A DNA stretch of 64,000 bases, taken from positions 240,362 to 304,361 of the forward strand of contig JASWJB010000010.1 of assembly GCA_032433595.1 (NCBI GenBank), given 5' to 3'. This stretch comes from Conoideocrella luteorostrata (lineage: Eukaryota; Ascomycota; Sordariomycetes; Hypocreales; Clavicipitaceae). How positions within the stretch are numbered: position 1 is the first letter of the stretch; every line of letters begins with the position of its first letter. Positions 35,991 to 48,666 of the stretch are shown piece by piece. The translations under genes and the position numbers were made by a program. The notes below the pieces were generated by a model that had not been told where the DNA came from, searched no databases, and was given only the letters and a program-made list of their open reading frames with translations.

Positions 35991-38714
35991 ATGCCTGGCG
36001 CAAGTGTTGCAGTCCTCCCGCCACCAGCGGCATCGACCCCTTCCTCGCGGAAGGTATCTATCGCGCCAGAACGCAAGTATAAGTGCCAGTTCTGTAATAG
36101 AGCCTTCAGCAGAAGCGAACACCGAAGTAGACATGAACGGTCGCGTATGTATTCATTATCCTCTCGCATTCAAGATTCAAGACTGTTCACTATATCTATT
36201 CATACTCAATTCCACCGTCCCATGAATGCCTGCCCATCTATCTTAGTCGTCGTTTAGCGCACGTTGATACATGGAAGGAAAATTTTTTCTTCCAAAGTTT
36301 TCGCCCTCGGTTAATATCTTGCAATGCTCATTACCTAGCCAGACCTAACTGACCATGCCCAGATACCAAAGAGCGACCTTTCAAATGCATGAAGTGCAGG
36401 AGCACTTTCGTTCGACGTGACTTGTTGTTGAGACATGATAGAACCGTGCACGCAAAAGATGGCGGTGTCCCTCTACACAGTGACGGCAAACGTCGTGCAG
36501 GAGGCCCCAAAACTCGCGCAATCGGTACTCCTTCAAAGTCACAACTTGCACTTGATACGTCAACTCTGGAGCAAATGGAAGCTGGAAACGATGGCCTTTT
36601 CGATGTTGAAGCAGCTGCTATGCTTGTTGCAGACCTCCATCACAAGGCCACTGCTGCCATGCGCGGTGACGAGAGCACGTATGACGAAAGCGCTTCGATG
36701 GCTTATTCTCCTCGAGGTTCAAGTATCATGGAGTCAACTGTCACCTACCCTTCTGGAGCCATTGCCTTGCCCCAAATGCAATGGGAAGGCTTTATGCCTC
36801 CATCAGCCAATGAATCAAAAACTCACTCCATCACTTCCAGTGCGTCTGGGTCTCTCGAGTCGCAGCAGTCCTTTGCTTCGGGCACAACCGTGCAGCCACG
36901 CATCAACCCGCGCCCGCCCATCGCAGGTCAACTCAACACTGGCGTTGTGCCTGCGTTGCAATCCATCATTCAGGCATTGCCCGATTCAAGCGCAGGCACA
37001 CCAAACCCTCAAAGTCCCTCTCTTTTCGACCCTGCCCATGCTGGCTTCCAGCCTCCACAGGTGATGGGAGACGAGCAACGCAATGCCATTTTGGACAATA
37101 TTCGCAACTATGATCGTGAGCGCGCTATCCCCGAAGGCTTTCGTTTACCGGGCTTGGGGTCCTTGAACCGCTATCTCTCGACATACTTCGGCTTGTTCCA
37201 TCACCACCTACCTTTCCTCCACCCGGCATCATTAAATCCTTCGCAGATGTCACCCCCGCTACTACTCGCTGTTCTGAGTATTGGTGCACTTTATGCGTTT
37301 GACCAAGACCAAGCATATATGCTTCACATTGGTTCTAAGGTGTTGGTAAATCAGTTTCTACAGAATAAGGAAAACTTCAGTTCTCGAAAGTGCCCGTTAT
37401 GGACCATGCAAAGCTCTCTACTTAACATGATATTCGCCAGCTGGAGCGGTGATCCTAAAGGCCTGGAGTGGGCATGCTCTATCAAGAGTTTGCTAGCCAA
37501 CATGGTTGCTGGCAACAGATACGAACTGAAGCTGCGTCAAGAAGCCCGAGGAACTACGAAACCCAGTCGTCTAGAGTGGGTTGAGGATGAGGGCTGCCGT
37601 CGCACCTATTATGCTGTCTATATCTTCTTTGGCTTGCTGACTTTAACCTACAATCATACTCCGGCAATCAGTTTTAACGAATTTGAAGATGTTCAGCTCC
37701 CTTCAACAGAGGCTCTGTGGAATCTGCAAGTTGCGGACGACGCTGCATGGCTCGAGCACCTCAGTGGATCAACAGCTATCACATTCATGCAGGCTCACGA
37801 CAACCTTTTCCAAGGCGATAATCTACGTTACAGCGCATTTGGGGCTCGTGTGATGATCAACGCCCTGTTTCTCGAAGTGTGGTATCACAAACGCAGCCCC
37901 GAGGCTCTTCAGGACGTTGTCACGGAATATAAGCTCCGTCTCGCTCTTGAGACTTGGGACAAATCGTTAGAGTTGTGTGAGCCGGAGTCTGTCGCTGTTC
38001 CGTTGAGCGCTCCTCATAAGGGTCATCCTCTACTCTTCAATGCCAAGGCCATGTATCGCAATGCCCGTGCTCGTTTAGAGGTTGACCTGAAGAGTGTCCA
38101 AGAAGCTTTGCGCTATCACGATTCATATGAGGTCGCAGCGGCCATGTCTCATGCCCGTGATCGCGTAAAGCGCTCTAGTGAGATGATCAAGGTGATCCAA
38201 GAGTGTTACGACTGCATCGAAACCGCTGTGGTTCAAGGAGTCCGCTGGGTTGCACGCACTTCTCCCACGAACTGGAGTGTGGAGCACCCTCTCTGTGGCA
38301 TGGATCTTATGATTGTCTTATCATTGTGGCTCTATCGCCTGGAACATGACGAGGAGCCTGCAACGCAAGAAGAGTTGAGCATGTACAACAAGGTCCGGCA
38401 GCTCTTTGCCAAAGATCTCGATGAAAGATACATGTCGCAGATGAGCTCAATTGTGGCTCGACTTTGGGGCTCTATGCTCGATGAAGTTGTCGTTTGGGGG
38501 TAAGTCATAGCGCTTATGACTACCACGATCTGCTTAGAACTTTTGTGTGAATTTCGCTAACTTGTGTTGTTGCAGTATTACCCGTCTTATGGGCGAAGCC
38601 TTCAAATTACATTCCCAAGCTCTTGTCGGCTATGTCGATGATCTCGAAGCTTCCTCTGATGTATCGACTCCTTCGATGATCTCGCAGGGAGCAGACGAGG
38701 ATAGCGTGTACTAA
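35991..38714 (+). CDS. C2H2 zinc-finger transcription factor with fungal-trans domain
   Basis: Three exons, 35991-36144, 36363-38499 and 38576-38714, encode 809 residues. Two adjacent C2H2 fingers occupy residues 32-81: Cys32/Cys35/His48/His52 and Cys60/Cys63/His76/His81, joined by the linker HTKERPFK; the first intron splits this linker and the splice restores it exactly. A Ser/Pro/Gln-rich region follows, then a fungal-specific transcription factor domain (LNRYLSTYFGLFHHHLPFLHPASL, LLLAVLSIGALYAFD). The two-finger plus fungal-trans architecture resembles AmdX/ADR1-like regulators, but I cannot name the orthologue. An in-frame ATG at 35805 would extend the protein by 62 residues of low quality, so 35991 is preferred. 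A large gene-free region lies upstream. Confidence 0.85.
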
Positions 38715-40184
38715 TTTCTTTTGGCATGATTTATGAATTTTTAATTGCGGATGGTAATGCACTAAATTGCTTGCTGGTTCACTCTGTGTTGTCGCAACCC
38801 AACCCAGGCTGCCGACCGTTAATTTTATTGATTGTTTGGGATACCACTCGATGGTTTGACTCTTCGGGACAGGAGTTGGGCACCATTGTTTTCCTTTTGC
38901 ATCTCCTTTGTTGCTGTTTCTTTTTTCGGTTGTTCGATATCCTCTCATGGCGCTTGGGACAAGGTGAGCAGCCGCCGAGCTGCTTCGACTACCTGGATTA
39001 CGTGCCACTACTTTTTCCTCAAGAACTGGGTTTTATGAGGCGCTATTCTACCAACGTAGATGAAGCAGGGAATGGATTACGATCGGATTCATAATCAGAC
39101 GCACAACCTCCAGGCCTCGACAATGGATACAGGTTTTTACTGTGGCGATGCAAGTCGATGACTGCAGACTGGCCGGTCGATTGGCTGGTCCACGACGGCG
39201 ATGCTTCTATATTTGTTCTCTTCTTCTGTTGTTCAATTCGCTACAGCATATATTGGCTTTTAATTCTCTACTCTTTCCTTTTCTTTTTGGTTAGCATCTC
39301 CTCATTTCCTTTTCCTTTCTCTCCTGTCTTTTCCTCGCCACAAACACGCATTTCATCGTACTTTTTCCTAAATGAGGTCAACTCGTTCGTGTTTGCGTCT
39401 TAGCTACGCCTTGAATCTCTTCTCTACTTTGGTCTTTCCATGCTGCATTAATTTTCAGGTACTTTCTATTTCCAATCTTGGTTTTTTCATTTTTGTTTCT
39501 CAGATACCTTGTTCGATAAACAGATTGTTGCGCTATCTTTGCATGAATTTGTTTTTCCTAAGGTTTTTCTTGTTGCTTGTTGGTGTTTCCAGCCGGTTGA
39601 CCATCATACCACAGAACGGAGCGCACGCCAAATAGTTGGGTGGCAAGGTTCTAACAGGACCCTACCAGCCAGCCTGTGCGTGAGCTAAGCAGGTTTTGAG
39701 CGGTATCTGGTCCGCTGGCTAGTGTATAGATATTCGGTATAACAATCAATCAGTAATCGCTTCTCTATTGCCTCAGTCATTGTTTGTTCCTCTATAATAG
39801 CTAAGGCAAGTTTGATGGTGGTGTCATAAAGACCCCGAACCAAGATGCACTTTCCTTATCAAGCCGTGTAAACAACAATGGAGAAGGTGCGCTCGGCTCG
39901 CAGTTCGCCAAACCCGATCGAGCTTGTGTGCTTCATGAAATTTGCGGTAGAAAATATTATAAGACTCTACGTAAGAGCCTATGCCATCCTTGTGTGCTTT
40001 GCTTACTATTTGTGTCACAACATCATCGACGCTACTGCTGTTGCAAAATCGATTGGCAATTGCCAACGCAAAATTTTTTTTGGCGGGAACATCAACGGCT
40101 CACGCAGCAATTCTTTTCGTCCTTTGCTCGGACCCTGAGGCGTCTTGATTATCTAAGTATTTTTCACAGCCTGGCCTGTCCGTC
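38715..40184. other. intergenic, pyrimidine-rich
   Basis: A CT/T-rich tract at about 39225-39350 and further T-rich sequence to 39560 fit the 3' leader of the regulator gene or the promoter of the GH16 gene. No gene is visible. Confidence 0.55.
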
Positions 40185-41390
40185 ATGTATTGGGGCTTGG
40201 GAATTACTCTATTGCTTTTACCTTATGCTGACGCTGCGTCATGCCGCTGCGGATATACCATGGCTGACCCTGACCATGACACTATTTCCCTTTTATTCAC
40301 AGACACACTGGCGACTGAGTTCAGTACAGCGAGAGATTTTATGCATAGCACAGATTGGGTCAGACAGCAATTCAACGTGTCGGCCAAAGCCGGCCAGGGC
40401 AAGTTTGGGAAGACCTTTCTCCCAGAGAATGTGTTTATAGAGCCGGCATCAGAAACCATTGGGGGGGAGTTGAAGGAGGACACAGGCGGCCAGAAAGCGT
40501 TAGCTTTTCGAGTCGGCTGTCAACTCACAGAGGCTGGCACGGTAACAGCTGCTGAGATTGATACCAGCCGACGGGATATGTTCTGGGGTTCTTATCGAGT
40601 GGTAATGAGGCTTTCGTCCGTCCACGGTACCTGTGCGGCTTTTTTCTGGGTATGTACTCCGAGCATGTATGAGAAGACACCCTGTCAGTGACATTTCAAA
40701 GCAGAAGCTAATGCCAGACTGATGTAGTACTTGAACGACACGCAAGAGATTGACATGGAATTTCTGTCAAGAGAGTTCGATCAGGCCCGCGAAATATTTC
40801 CTGTTAATCTTGTGATCCACTCGAGATCAACTATGCGTGATGGCTATGACGCAAGCAAGAGTGGCACACTGCAAAAAGTCAACCTAACGTTCGACCCAAC
40901 TAGTGGCTTCCACGAATACCGCTTTGACTACTTGGCTGGCCGTGTTTTTTTTTTCGCAGATGGCCAACCGTTGGGCGAAATGAACGGCAACGACGTTCCA
41001 TCCAATGGCGGTCATCTCATTTTGCAACACTGGAGCAACGGAAACTCATTGTGGTCGGGCGGACCGCCATCGTTGGACGCTGTGGCTCTGGTGAGATCTG
41101 TGAGAGCTTATTTTAATTCTTCGGATCCAACGCAAATCGCAGAGCGGAATAAGGCGTGCGCTGACTACAACTGGAAGGAAAGCACATGTGAAATATCGAA
41201 TGTGACACAAGCAAACAGTATCCCAAAGGACAAGCCATCCCATGATAATGGCAATGGGAGGGACAATCAGACAGTCGCAAGAGATGATAGTCAAGGATCT
41301 CATGAGGCCAGGTCACCCTCAGCAAAGCTGACTTACCAGGTAGTGACCAGTGTGATGGTTCTAAGATGGCTGACCCCAGGTTGGGCCTGA
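40185..41390 (+). CDS. secreted glycoside hydrolase family 16 protein
   Basis: Two exons, 40185-40649 and 40728-41390, encode 375 residues. The N-terminus MYWGLGITLLLLPYADAASC is a signal peptide. The GH16 catalytic motif is QEIDMEFLS with Glu162, Asp164 and Glu166 as the expected nucleophile, helper and acid/base; it lies directly after the splice junction W|YLNDT. Other GH16 marks are FWGSYRVVMRLSS and the sandwich strands HEYRFDYLAGRVFFFADGQP. Expected activity is on beta-1,3 or mixed-linkage glucan, or transglycosylation of wall polymers; which one is not decided here. Several N-glycosylation sites and a Ser/Asp/Asn-rich tail with a weakly hydrophobic end (YQVVTSVMVL) leave a GPI anchor possible. 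The next gene is also glucan-active. Confidence 0.85.
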
Positions 41391-42597
41391 CCCCATTTCC
41401 TGTGTGTTTGTGTCCCTAGAAAAGAAAGCAAACAAATTTGCGTTGAAAGGGAAAGTTTGGTCTTAAGAAAACATTGAAAGTCGCATTTGACTTGGCACCA
41501 TGTGCTGACTTAAACATGAGATGACTACTGTTTTGAGCAGTTGCTTTTTGCGATCGTGACTTCTGATGTCCGCCGCCATGACTGGGGTCCATGGCCTGGT
41601 AATCATATGATGCAATGCTGCTTCAGGCACTACATGAATAAAGCACCAGCACAGGTCTAGTACTCTCAAGTAGATATAGCGCATCTGACTAACTCTTGGC
41701 GTGGACGGCGAGAGCGATGGGGACGGGCATGCCACAAAGGAGGTGACAGCCAAAGGCGGGTCCATCGCCAGTGAGCATTCACTGCAGACGAAATAAGTTT
41801 TAGATAGTGTCGCCATGCATATTTATCTATACAATAACTTAGTTACCCCGTAAATCTGCAAGCACATGCGGTTGATATACCTAATGTGGTTACTTCCAGG
41901 TATTAAGGGAAGTGGGTGGATGAAACAAAGCGACGGGTGACTTCTTGTGGGCGCGTCGAGCCATGGGGCGAGACGGGGTCATGGGAAATCCCGTGGTCTA
42001 TTGGTGTGGTCGAAGTGTCGGACGCCACGAACACGGCACGGCAACCTTCAGCGTTTGGAGGTGTCAACTGGCTCATACTGTCCATATGCCTCAATGCCCA
42101 GATGTCCAAATGGCCAAGTTAGCTACGGAGCAGTCGTACCCACAATACGTCCGCAGATTGGGCCACGATGCGTAACCCATGAGGCCTGTTAACAAGCCAC
42201 GCTTCTGTTTCGTTCTCAGTCGCCCATAGCTTTTGGCCATGACGTACGCATATCATTGAGCGGAATCACTTGGTAATTTACGGAGCACGTAGGTAGCGTA
42301 CTTGCATACCTAAGTACATATATATGTGTGTGCATTTGTGTTTCTGATGTTAGTGTGCGTACGGAGTACACGTACTCTATATAAATGTACATGTTATAAC
42401 CCCAAGCCTTCGCAAAGATCCAGCAGTGCTTGATATCGTGTACTTTACTCGACCCTGACGAAACCCAAGCGACCAGACATCTTTAACGTGTCAACAACAG
42501 TTTATAATTACTACTCTACCCTTTGGAAGACTATACTTAGCTCAAGCATATTTCTCGTTGAATGGCACTGGTCTCATCACACCGAAATACTACCATC
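41391..42597. other. intergenic between the two glucanase genes
   Basis: TACGGAGTA-type motifs near 42128, 42279 and 42361 lie 240-470 bases before the GH64 start. A 117-codon minus-strand frame (41463-41816) is not supported. Confidence 0.55.
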
Positions 42598-43725
42598 ATG
42601 GCATCTACGCTCAATGTTATCCTGCGCAATGAGACCGGTTCGGCGCAGCTCTATGCTCATATCACTGGCCAAGATGACCAGGGCATCATGCTTCTTGGGT
42701 CGGATGGCAAGACTCCATATCGCCCGGGAAATCCCAGCGACACCCTTCAGCCGCTCGGTGCCGATTGCGCAATCGCCATCGGCTCATCTGGCACCTCACG
42801 AACTATATCCATTCCACGCATCTCAGGTGCTCGCATCTGGTTTTGTAAGGACAAGCCCCTAAACTTTTTCATTAACCCAGGCCCGGCTTTGGTTGAACCC
42901 TCCGCGACTAATCCAGCTGACTCCAACTACAACTTGGATTGGGGATTCTGCGAGTTTACTTGGAACCAACAAGAGATATACGCCAACGTATCCTTTGTCG
43001 ACTTTGTTAGTCTCCCTGTGTCGCTGCAGCTGAAGACTGGCGATGGAACGATCAAGACTGTTCCTGGCATGCCCTCAGATGGTTTGGAGAAGGTCTGCGC
43101 TGCCCTCGTGGCTCAAGGCCGGGCCGACGGAAAGGGTTGGGATAAGCTCGTAATCCGGTCGCCTTCAGGAGCTAACATGCGAGCCTTGAGTCCCAACTCT
43201 GGTGGTGTCTTGGTCAACGGACTGTTTGACGGGTACTATCAGGCGTATGTTGATTCCGTGTGGAACAAATACACATCGGAGGACTTGACGGTCAACACCC
43301 AATTCAAATGGGGCAATGCTGTCGGCCGCATCAAAGATGGAAAGCTTACTTTTGACGGTGTCGGTTCCTTTGCCAAACCGTCGGCATCCGATATTTTCAC
43401 TTGCAGCACAGGCCCATTTGCCAGCGGCCAGGGTGTTTCGGATGAGATGCTCAACATTGGAGCTCGTATCGCCGCAGCATTCAACCGCTCCACGCTGCTC
43501 ATCAATAACGAACAGCCTGAGAGAGAGAAGGTTGACACTTATTACAAAGATCCGGTGACGAACCACTTCTCGCGCATTTGCCATCAAGTCAGTGTTCAGA
43601 GCCGGGGCTATGCTTTTCCCTATGATGATGTTGGTGCCTCGTCAGGCGAGGACCAGTCAGGCTTCGTTAATGACCCATACCCGCAGGAGCTTACAGTATG
43701 TGTTGGCAAGCCTCTTTCTGGCTGA
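42598..43725 (+). CDS. GH64 beta-1,3-glucanase
   Basis: A single exon of 375 residues from the ATG at 42598. The sequence matches fungal GH64: an N-terminal beta-rich barrel-like domain (LNVILRNETGSAQLYAHITGQD, RISGARIWFCKDKPLNFFINPGP), LDWGFCEFTW with the conserved acidic residue, ANVSFVDFVSLPVSLQL, YYQAYVDSVWNKYTSEDL, and the thaumatin-like C-terminal half with GKLTFDGVG, IFTCSTGPF and RGYAFPYDDVG. GH64 enzymes release laminaripentaose from beta-1,3-glucan. No signal peptide is evident from this start; the ATG 12 codons earlier (42562) does not add one. It may therefore act inside the cell, or a signal-encoding upstream exon was missed. Same strand as the GH16 gene. Confidence 0.87.
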   Translation: MASTLNVILRNETGSAQLYAHITGQDDQGIMLLGSDGKTPYRPGNPSDTLQPLGADCAIAIGSSGTSRTISIPRISGARIWFCKDKPLNFFINPGPALVEPSATNPADSNYNLDWGFCEFTWNQQEIYANVSFVDFVSLPVSLQLKTGDGTIKTVPGMPSDGLEKVCAALVAQGRADGKGWDKLVIRSPSGANMRALSPNSGGVLVNGLFDGYYQAYVDSVWNKYTSEDLTVNTQFKWGNAVGRIKDGKLTFDGVGSFAKPSASDIFTCSTGPFASGQGVSDEMLNIGARIAAAFNRSTLLINNEQPEREKVDTYYKDPVTNHFSRICHQVSVQSRGYAFPYDDVGASSGEDQSGFVNDPYPQELTVCVGKPLSG

Positions 43726-45019
43726 CATACGATGCTTAGACTCTCGTCGGGGTGGCCAGAAGGGGAGGTTACCTAATGAAGTTGAGAAGGGTATGATTTT
43801 CGGAGGGTTATCCAGAACGTATGTTTACGATACCAGTGAGAGCGGTAAAATCCACTGTGCATACCTTGCTTGGTCATTCCTAGTTCCCTTACGTAGATTT
43901 CCAGCGAGAGACCTTTGAGGCACTTCCTGTACATAGCTTTTTCTTGTAAATATCAGCTTGTTTCCAACTCTGTGAAACCAGTGATGTAACCTGTGAATTG
44001 GAGGCTGCACAGGACAGCATAATTCGGGAATGCCTGTTTAAACCTCAGTGCATCCTACGACTTGAACAAACGTTATAAAATATACCTTGGCAAGCTGATA
44101 GCATGTTCTCCTATAGAGCCGCATTCGGCCATATCGATCTGTATCAGCGGGCAAAGCCCGCTCCCCATATTTCGATTGAGCCCAGACAATCGTGGTAGTG
44201 TGTCAACCCGTAGCATTTCTCGATGTAGAAATGAGTGAAAGGGAATCAAGATGCTTCTGTGTATATTTTTGTCCTTCATTGTCGTGTTGAAGTGGTTGTT
44301 ATCGCCAATGATCGTATATATCCCGTTGCTTTACGCCACCAAGGTTACGGTGGCAGGCATGCCCGAAGTCGCTGTCGCATATGCATCTGTCATGAACAAC
44401 GACGATTTTGAAGAAACGTTGTTCTTGAGTCTACGTATCCACCTACTGCCTTTACTAGTTATTGTGCCGACTGCAACTAATGTGGCCGTGAATAGTAGGT
44501 TTGAGCAGGATCTGAAAAACAAGGGAATGACGGTTACATGCTATATGTAATCAATGTCATCGTGTTACAGCATTGTACAACAGCTCCCCGGCCCCGCCCC
44601 CTTTTACTACTATTACTACCACCACGACGTCAACCCTATTTCTCCCTCGCCTACCCACGAAGTCTCCGTACTCTAGATTCTAGAGACTTGAGACGAGGAC
44701 AAGAATGGTGGTGGAGTGGGAGACCGGTATGGTATGGCAACATGGTATGGAGCAATGTTCGGTGATGGACGGCAAGAAAGCTGACCGGTGTACGTGTCGT
44801 CATCCCTTGCACTTGCATCGTGGCAGCCCTCAAGACCAGACTCGTCAATATTTGAGTCCTTCTCGCTGTTGGTAGTTCGCATACATGCCTTCATGGGTTT
44901 GTGATACCATCATTCAATACTTCACTTCCACTTGAGTGTTGGGGGTCTCACCACAATGGAATCCTTCTGCTTAGGGCATTGAATAACATGACGACCTGTC
45001 ACTTGCCCTGCCATAGACC
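43726..45019. other. intergenic
   Basis: No recognised gene. A hydrophobic 99-codon frame (44251-44550) matches nothing known. The right end may hold further decayed sequence of the aminotransferase remnant. Confidence 0.5.
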
Positions 45020-46130
45020 AAGGTTGACCTTTCAGCCTTCCTTGATATCCCAGACGACTATGGGGTCATTTTTATGCAAGCGGTGACTCAGGAGAGTTTT
45101 CGGCTACGGCGTATGACCTTGTTGGCGCTTGGGTTGCTCGCAATCACATGAAGCTGGGGTCAGATAACAGCTCCATCCAAGAGCTGAAGTCAGCCGTGAA
45201 GAACCTAGACATGGACTGGATCATCACTGACGGCTGGCACAAAAGGTAGCCGCTGAAGCTGAGCGACTCTTTGGCTCCGAGCATGTCAACGTTGTAATAG
45301 ACAGCCGCAATTTGAACGGCGGCAAATTTGAAATGATTCCCGACAAGAATACATGGAACTTGTCTCGGGATAGTGCTATGGTTTGCTATTGCGACAATGA
45401 GATAGTTGATGGCGTTGAGTCCCCGGGATGCCCAAAATGTATTGAGTTGAGTGACAATGTGCCAATTGTTGTTGATAATACGAGCTTTAATATTCTGTCA
45501 AGGCGGATTCAAATTCAGAACTTCTTAGCTATCTTTTTTGGCGCTCAAGAGAACCTGGGGCTAGTTGGTATTGCTCTTGTTGTCATTGGGAAGAGCTTCC
45601 TACCGCAGCCGTCCGCAGCATTATTAAGACAACTAGCGTTGCCGATACCGCCTCGGATCGCTGAGCTTGAGACTATTACCAAGAATAATAGCCTTCATAA
45701 CACGCCAAGTATCTTTGAGTATGTTTACTCCCCCAAGTGTATTCTTAACTAACTCAACATCTTTGGTGTATGCATGTCGCGTGTCAGGTTTTGAAAAACT
45801 GCTGCTACAGCACCCTAATAGGATCCAAGAACAGCAGCCTTTATCTGAACAGAACCCAGCTCATCTATGAAGTTCTCAAAACGTATCCCGATATCTACAT
45901 ATTATCCCCGATAAGTCACCGCAGTCGCGTATGAGTATCTGCTTCAGAATGGAATGTGCCGATGCTGCCGAGCAGGCTTTCTTGGAGCAAGTTATTGACT
46001 TAGGGCTCACTGGGCTAAGTGGTCATGGTGATCTGTGAGGAATCTGAGCAAGCAACTATAATTCGGTTCCTATTGAGGGCGCGGTGAAACTTGTTAACTT
46101 TGTCAGCACTCTTGCGTCGCAACGAGAGGA
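45020..46130 (+). pseudogene. phosphoserine aminotransferase remnant
   Basis: Blocks of a class-V aminotransferase of the SerC/Ser1 type follow one another in the right order but in different frames: KVDLSAFLDIPDDYGVIFMQ, then GEFSATAYDLVGAWVARNHM, KNLDMDWIITDGWHK, a stop TAG, then VAAEAERLFGSEHVNVVID and NGGKFEMIPDKNTWNLSRD, CDNEIVDGVE, GAQENLGLVG in place of the family GAQKNLG, PIPPRIAELETITKNNSLHN, then QLIYEVLKTYPDIY, SRMSICFRM and NYNSVPIEGAVKLVNFV. The enzyme would make phosphoserine in serine biosynthesis with PLP. The Schiff-base Lys position (QKN in the family) reads QEN, so catalysis is lost even without the frame breaks. The first part of the gene is missing or unrecognisable. Confidence 0.82.
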
Positions 46131-48666
46131 TCTAAGGTATGAGGCTGTTTTGGCTGTGCGAGACAAGGCCATGGCTGTGTCTAGCTAAAACTTGAATTTA
46201 TTTGTTTGTTTTTCGCTACTCATGGACTCACCACAAATAAATTTATGATGCATGATTGCTAGGGGCTTATTAAATTCCATAGGTGGGTGGACTGCGTCCT
46301 GACGATACAGCGAAAGGCAGGGCGAAGAACACCGACCTTTGAACTGTTCGGAGTCTAGCGGGACCCGCCGGTTGATAGGCATTTCTTTCCGTGACCGGCA
46401 CATGAGCAAACCGCACGGTTCGTGAATTTCCACGTCTATGCGTGGTTCACCAGATTGTGACGATAAGATGCACATGGGCAGCACCAGGCGATTACATTGG
46501 GTATGTTCAATGGAATGCTTCAGCGTGTCGCACCAAAGTGAGCCAACCAGCCAACCTGCAGGCATGGCTTTTGGTACGCGACCGCCTGGTTCTACATGGG
46601 GAGGGAAATAGGGATGATGGACGGCCGGGCTGAGGGATCGGGCGGGATTTAAGGAATTGGTGTGAAGGCTCGGGAAGGCCGCTCCAACCACAGAGAGGCA
46701 CGAGAGAGGCACGAGAGATACATGCATGAGCAAAAGGCGCCATCAAGGTTGAATGCATGGAGTATGTGGCACAATTTTTTTGGACACACTTACTAGCGTG
46801 GAAGATACCTGAAGATGTGCGAAAACTTTATGCTTCCCACTGTACGGAGTAACTTTTGTTGGCTTATCGGGACGCCGCGCGACGCCGCGTGCAACAACCC
46901 TGGCCCAAGCAAGTAATGAGGGCTGAGATGAGCAACGGAGTGTCGATGTACTCCGCAGCCGGGTTATTAATGCTGCTGCGGGACACATTATACTAGAATG
47001 AAGGGAGATTAGACCAGCCAGACCCGACTAACACCACTCCGCAAACATACCCGGCACTAACGTGAGGATGGGGGGCAACACATTGAATATTGGATGGCGG
47101 GCGACTATAACGTCTGGTACGGAGAACTAGAATGTAACCAAGATCCTGCAACGTCCCGTCCATATGGCACACCCTGCTATTCGTTCACCGAAATGGTGCG
47201 AAGTGGTGCAGAGTGGTGCGGCCTGCGTACTATAGGCAAGCGATAATAACTACTGTAACATCAGGCTGTTGTTGGTTGAAACACAACCAACTCAACTGTT
47301 TTGAAGTGAGCCATCTAGTAGTCTAGTCCAGTCCGCAGGCTTCGAGTCTTTTTGATCCCATGCAGACCCCCCATGTAACTTGGTACCCTGCTGGAGTTAT
47401 TACGCAGCCCGCCGGCCCTCTACTCCGTAATCAAAACTGGAAATGGCTAATTTGACGTTTTTGCATGGAACACCATCGGATAAGTAGCTAGTTAGTTAGC
47501 TAGTTAGTCTAGAATGTGCGTGTGTGGTGCTGGGCTTTGTTGAATTCTCCAGCCTGGTGCTAGGTGCAAATATGCGCAAATATCGACGTCAATTCTCGCA
47601 TCTGCGCCAATAATATTGATCAGCCCGGTTGTGCTCCGTACGCTGTACAGCGCTCCATACGAAATATCAAATAACCACTCCGTACCCAAATGCTCGACTA
47701 CAATCCGCCACCCTGACCCTGCCAATCTGCATGATATATTACTTGTTTCTTAATAGCCCGGTCCGGGGACATGGCCGGCTCGAGTGCCAGGTTAAGCAGA
47801 TTTGTACCTGGCTTAGTAAAGCTGGGTACTAGGTACAGAGTACTCAGTTAAAGAATAGGCAACGAAGTGGGTTTGCAGCATATCCGATTCTTCTTCACCT
47901 GCCAGGAATACTTACCAAACCACATGGTCTCTAACATTCGTGTAATACTCTAGGGAGTACTCCGTAGTCAGTCCGCGCCATGATTTCGGCAGTACTGTAC
48001 ACAGAGCACGCAGGTGCGATATTTTAATACGAGTTTGCGTACCTTGCAAGTGGTCAGCCCAACTGCCAAGTTTCCCAGTCGGCTCACCGTTTGGCCGCGC
48101 CCCTCGACGCCGCACCACGCTTCCTGCATACTCCAGGCCCGTTTCCTACAACCGTTGGCTGAACACAGCAAAAACTTGACCTTAGGCCCCTGCACGGCTG
48201 CATCTACTAATATTGTGCTCCGTACCCCGTAATCCGTACTTGCCTGCCTATCTATGGCTTTCGCTGACCCGGCGCTCCATTCACCCTTTCTCAGCGACAT
48301 TCAATGTACCATTCCTGACATCTACCAAACATTGCTCTGAAACTTCATTGACCGATCTAAGCAATCAAGGACGAGGACGAAGAGGAGAAGGGAAGGAAAA
48401 AAAGGCAGAGTCTCGAGACCGAGACAATATACAGCAATAGGTGATTCGTGGCAGCCGACCATGCCAATGCCGTTCGGCTCAGTCAACCCTGCCTGATGCC
48501 AGAACGCCTCCAGATCACACGGCCACAGCCTTCCCTTCAGCCGTCTCTCTATTCTTGATACATGCAACAGTCTGAGTCCGCGGCTCTTGACTCAACGTGT
48601 GGAACCCGATAATACCTTTATCTATCCGTCCGAAGGCTTCGGGATCGTTCGCATAGAGGTCCCGTC
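46131..48666. other. 2.5-kb intergenic region with several motif copies
   Basis: TACGGAGTA-type copies lie near 46842, 47421, 47957 and (degenerate) 48219-48238. A 10-bp tandem repeat is at 47191-47220, and TAGCTAGTTAGT repeats near 47486-47510. A 182-codon minus-strand frame (46185-46733) has no recognisable product. The last 300 bases are the probable leader of the Zn2Cys6 gene. Confidence 0.5.
47191..47220. repeat. 10-bp tandem repeat, three copies
   Basis: Three adjacent 10-base units of the form RARTGGTGCR (AAATGGTGCG, AAGTGGTGCA, GAGTGGTGCG), in noncoding DNA. Confidence 0.75.

Noticed and set aside
44251..44550. Hydrophobic 99-codon frame left of the aminotransferase remnant
   Set aside because: No family match and an overlapping open frame on the other strand at 44331-44522.
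46185..46733. 182-codon minus-strand frame
   Set aside because: No domain, unusual Cys/His content, and overlapping frames on both strands; treated as chance open reading.
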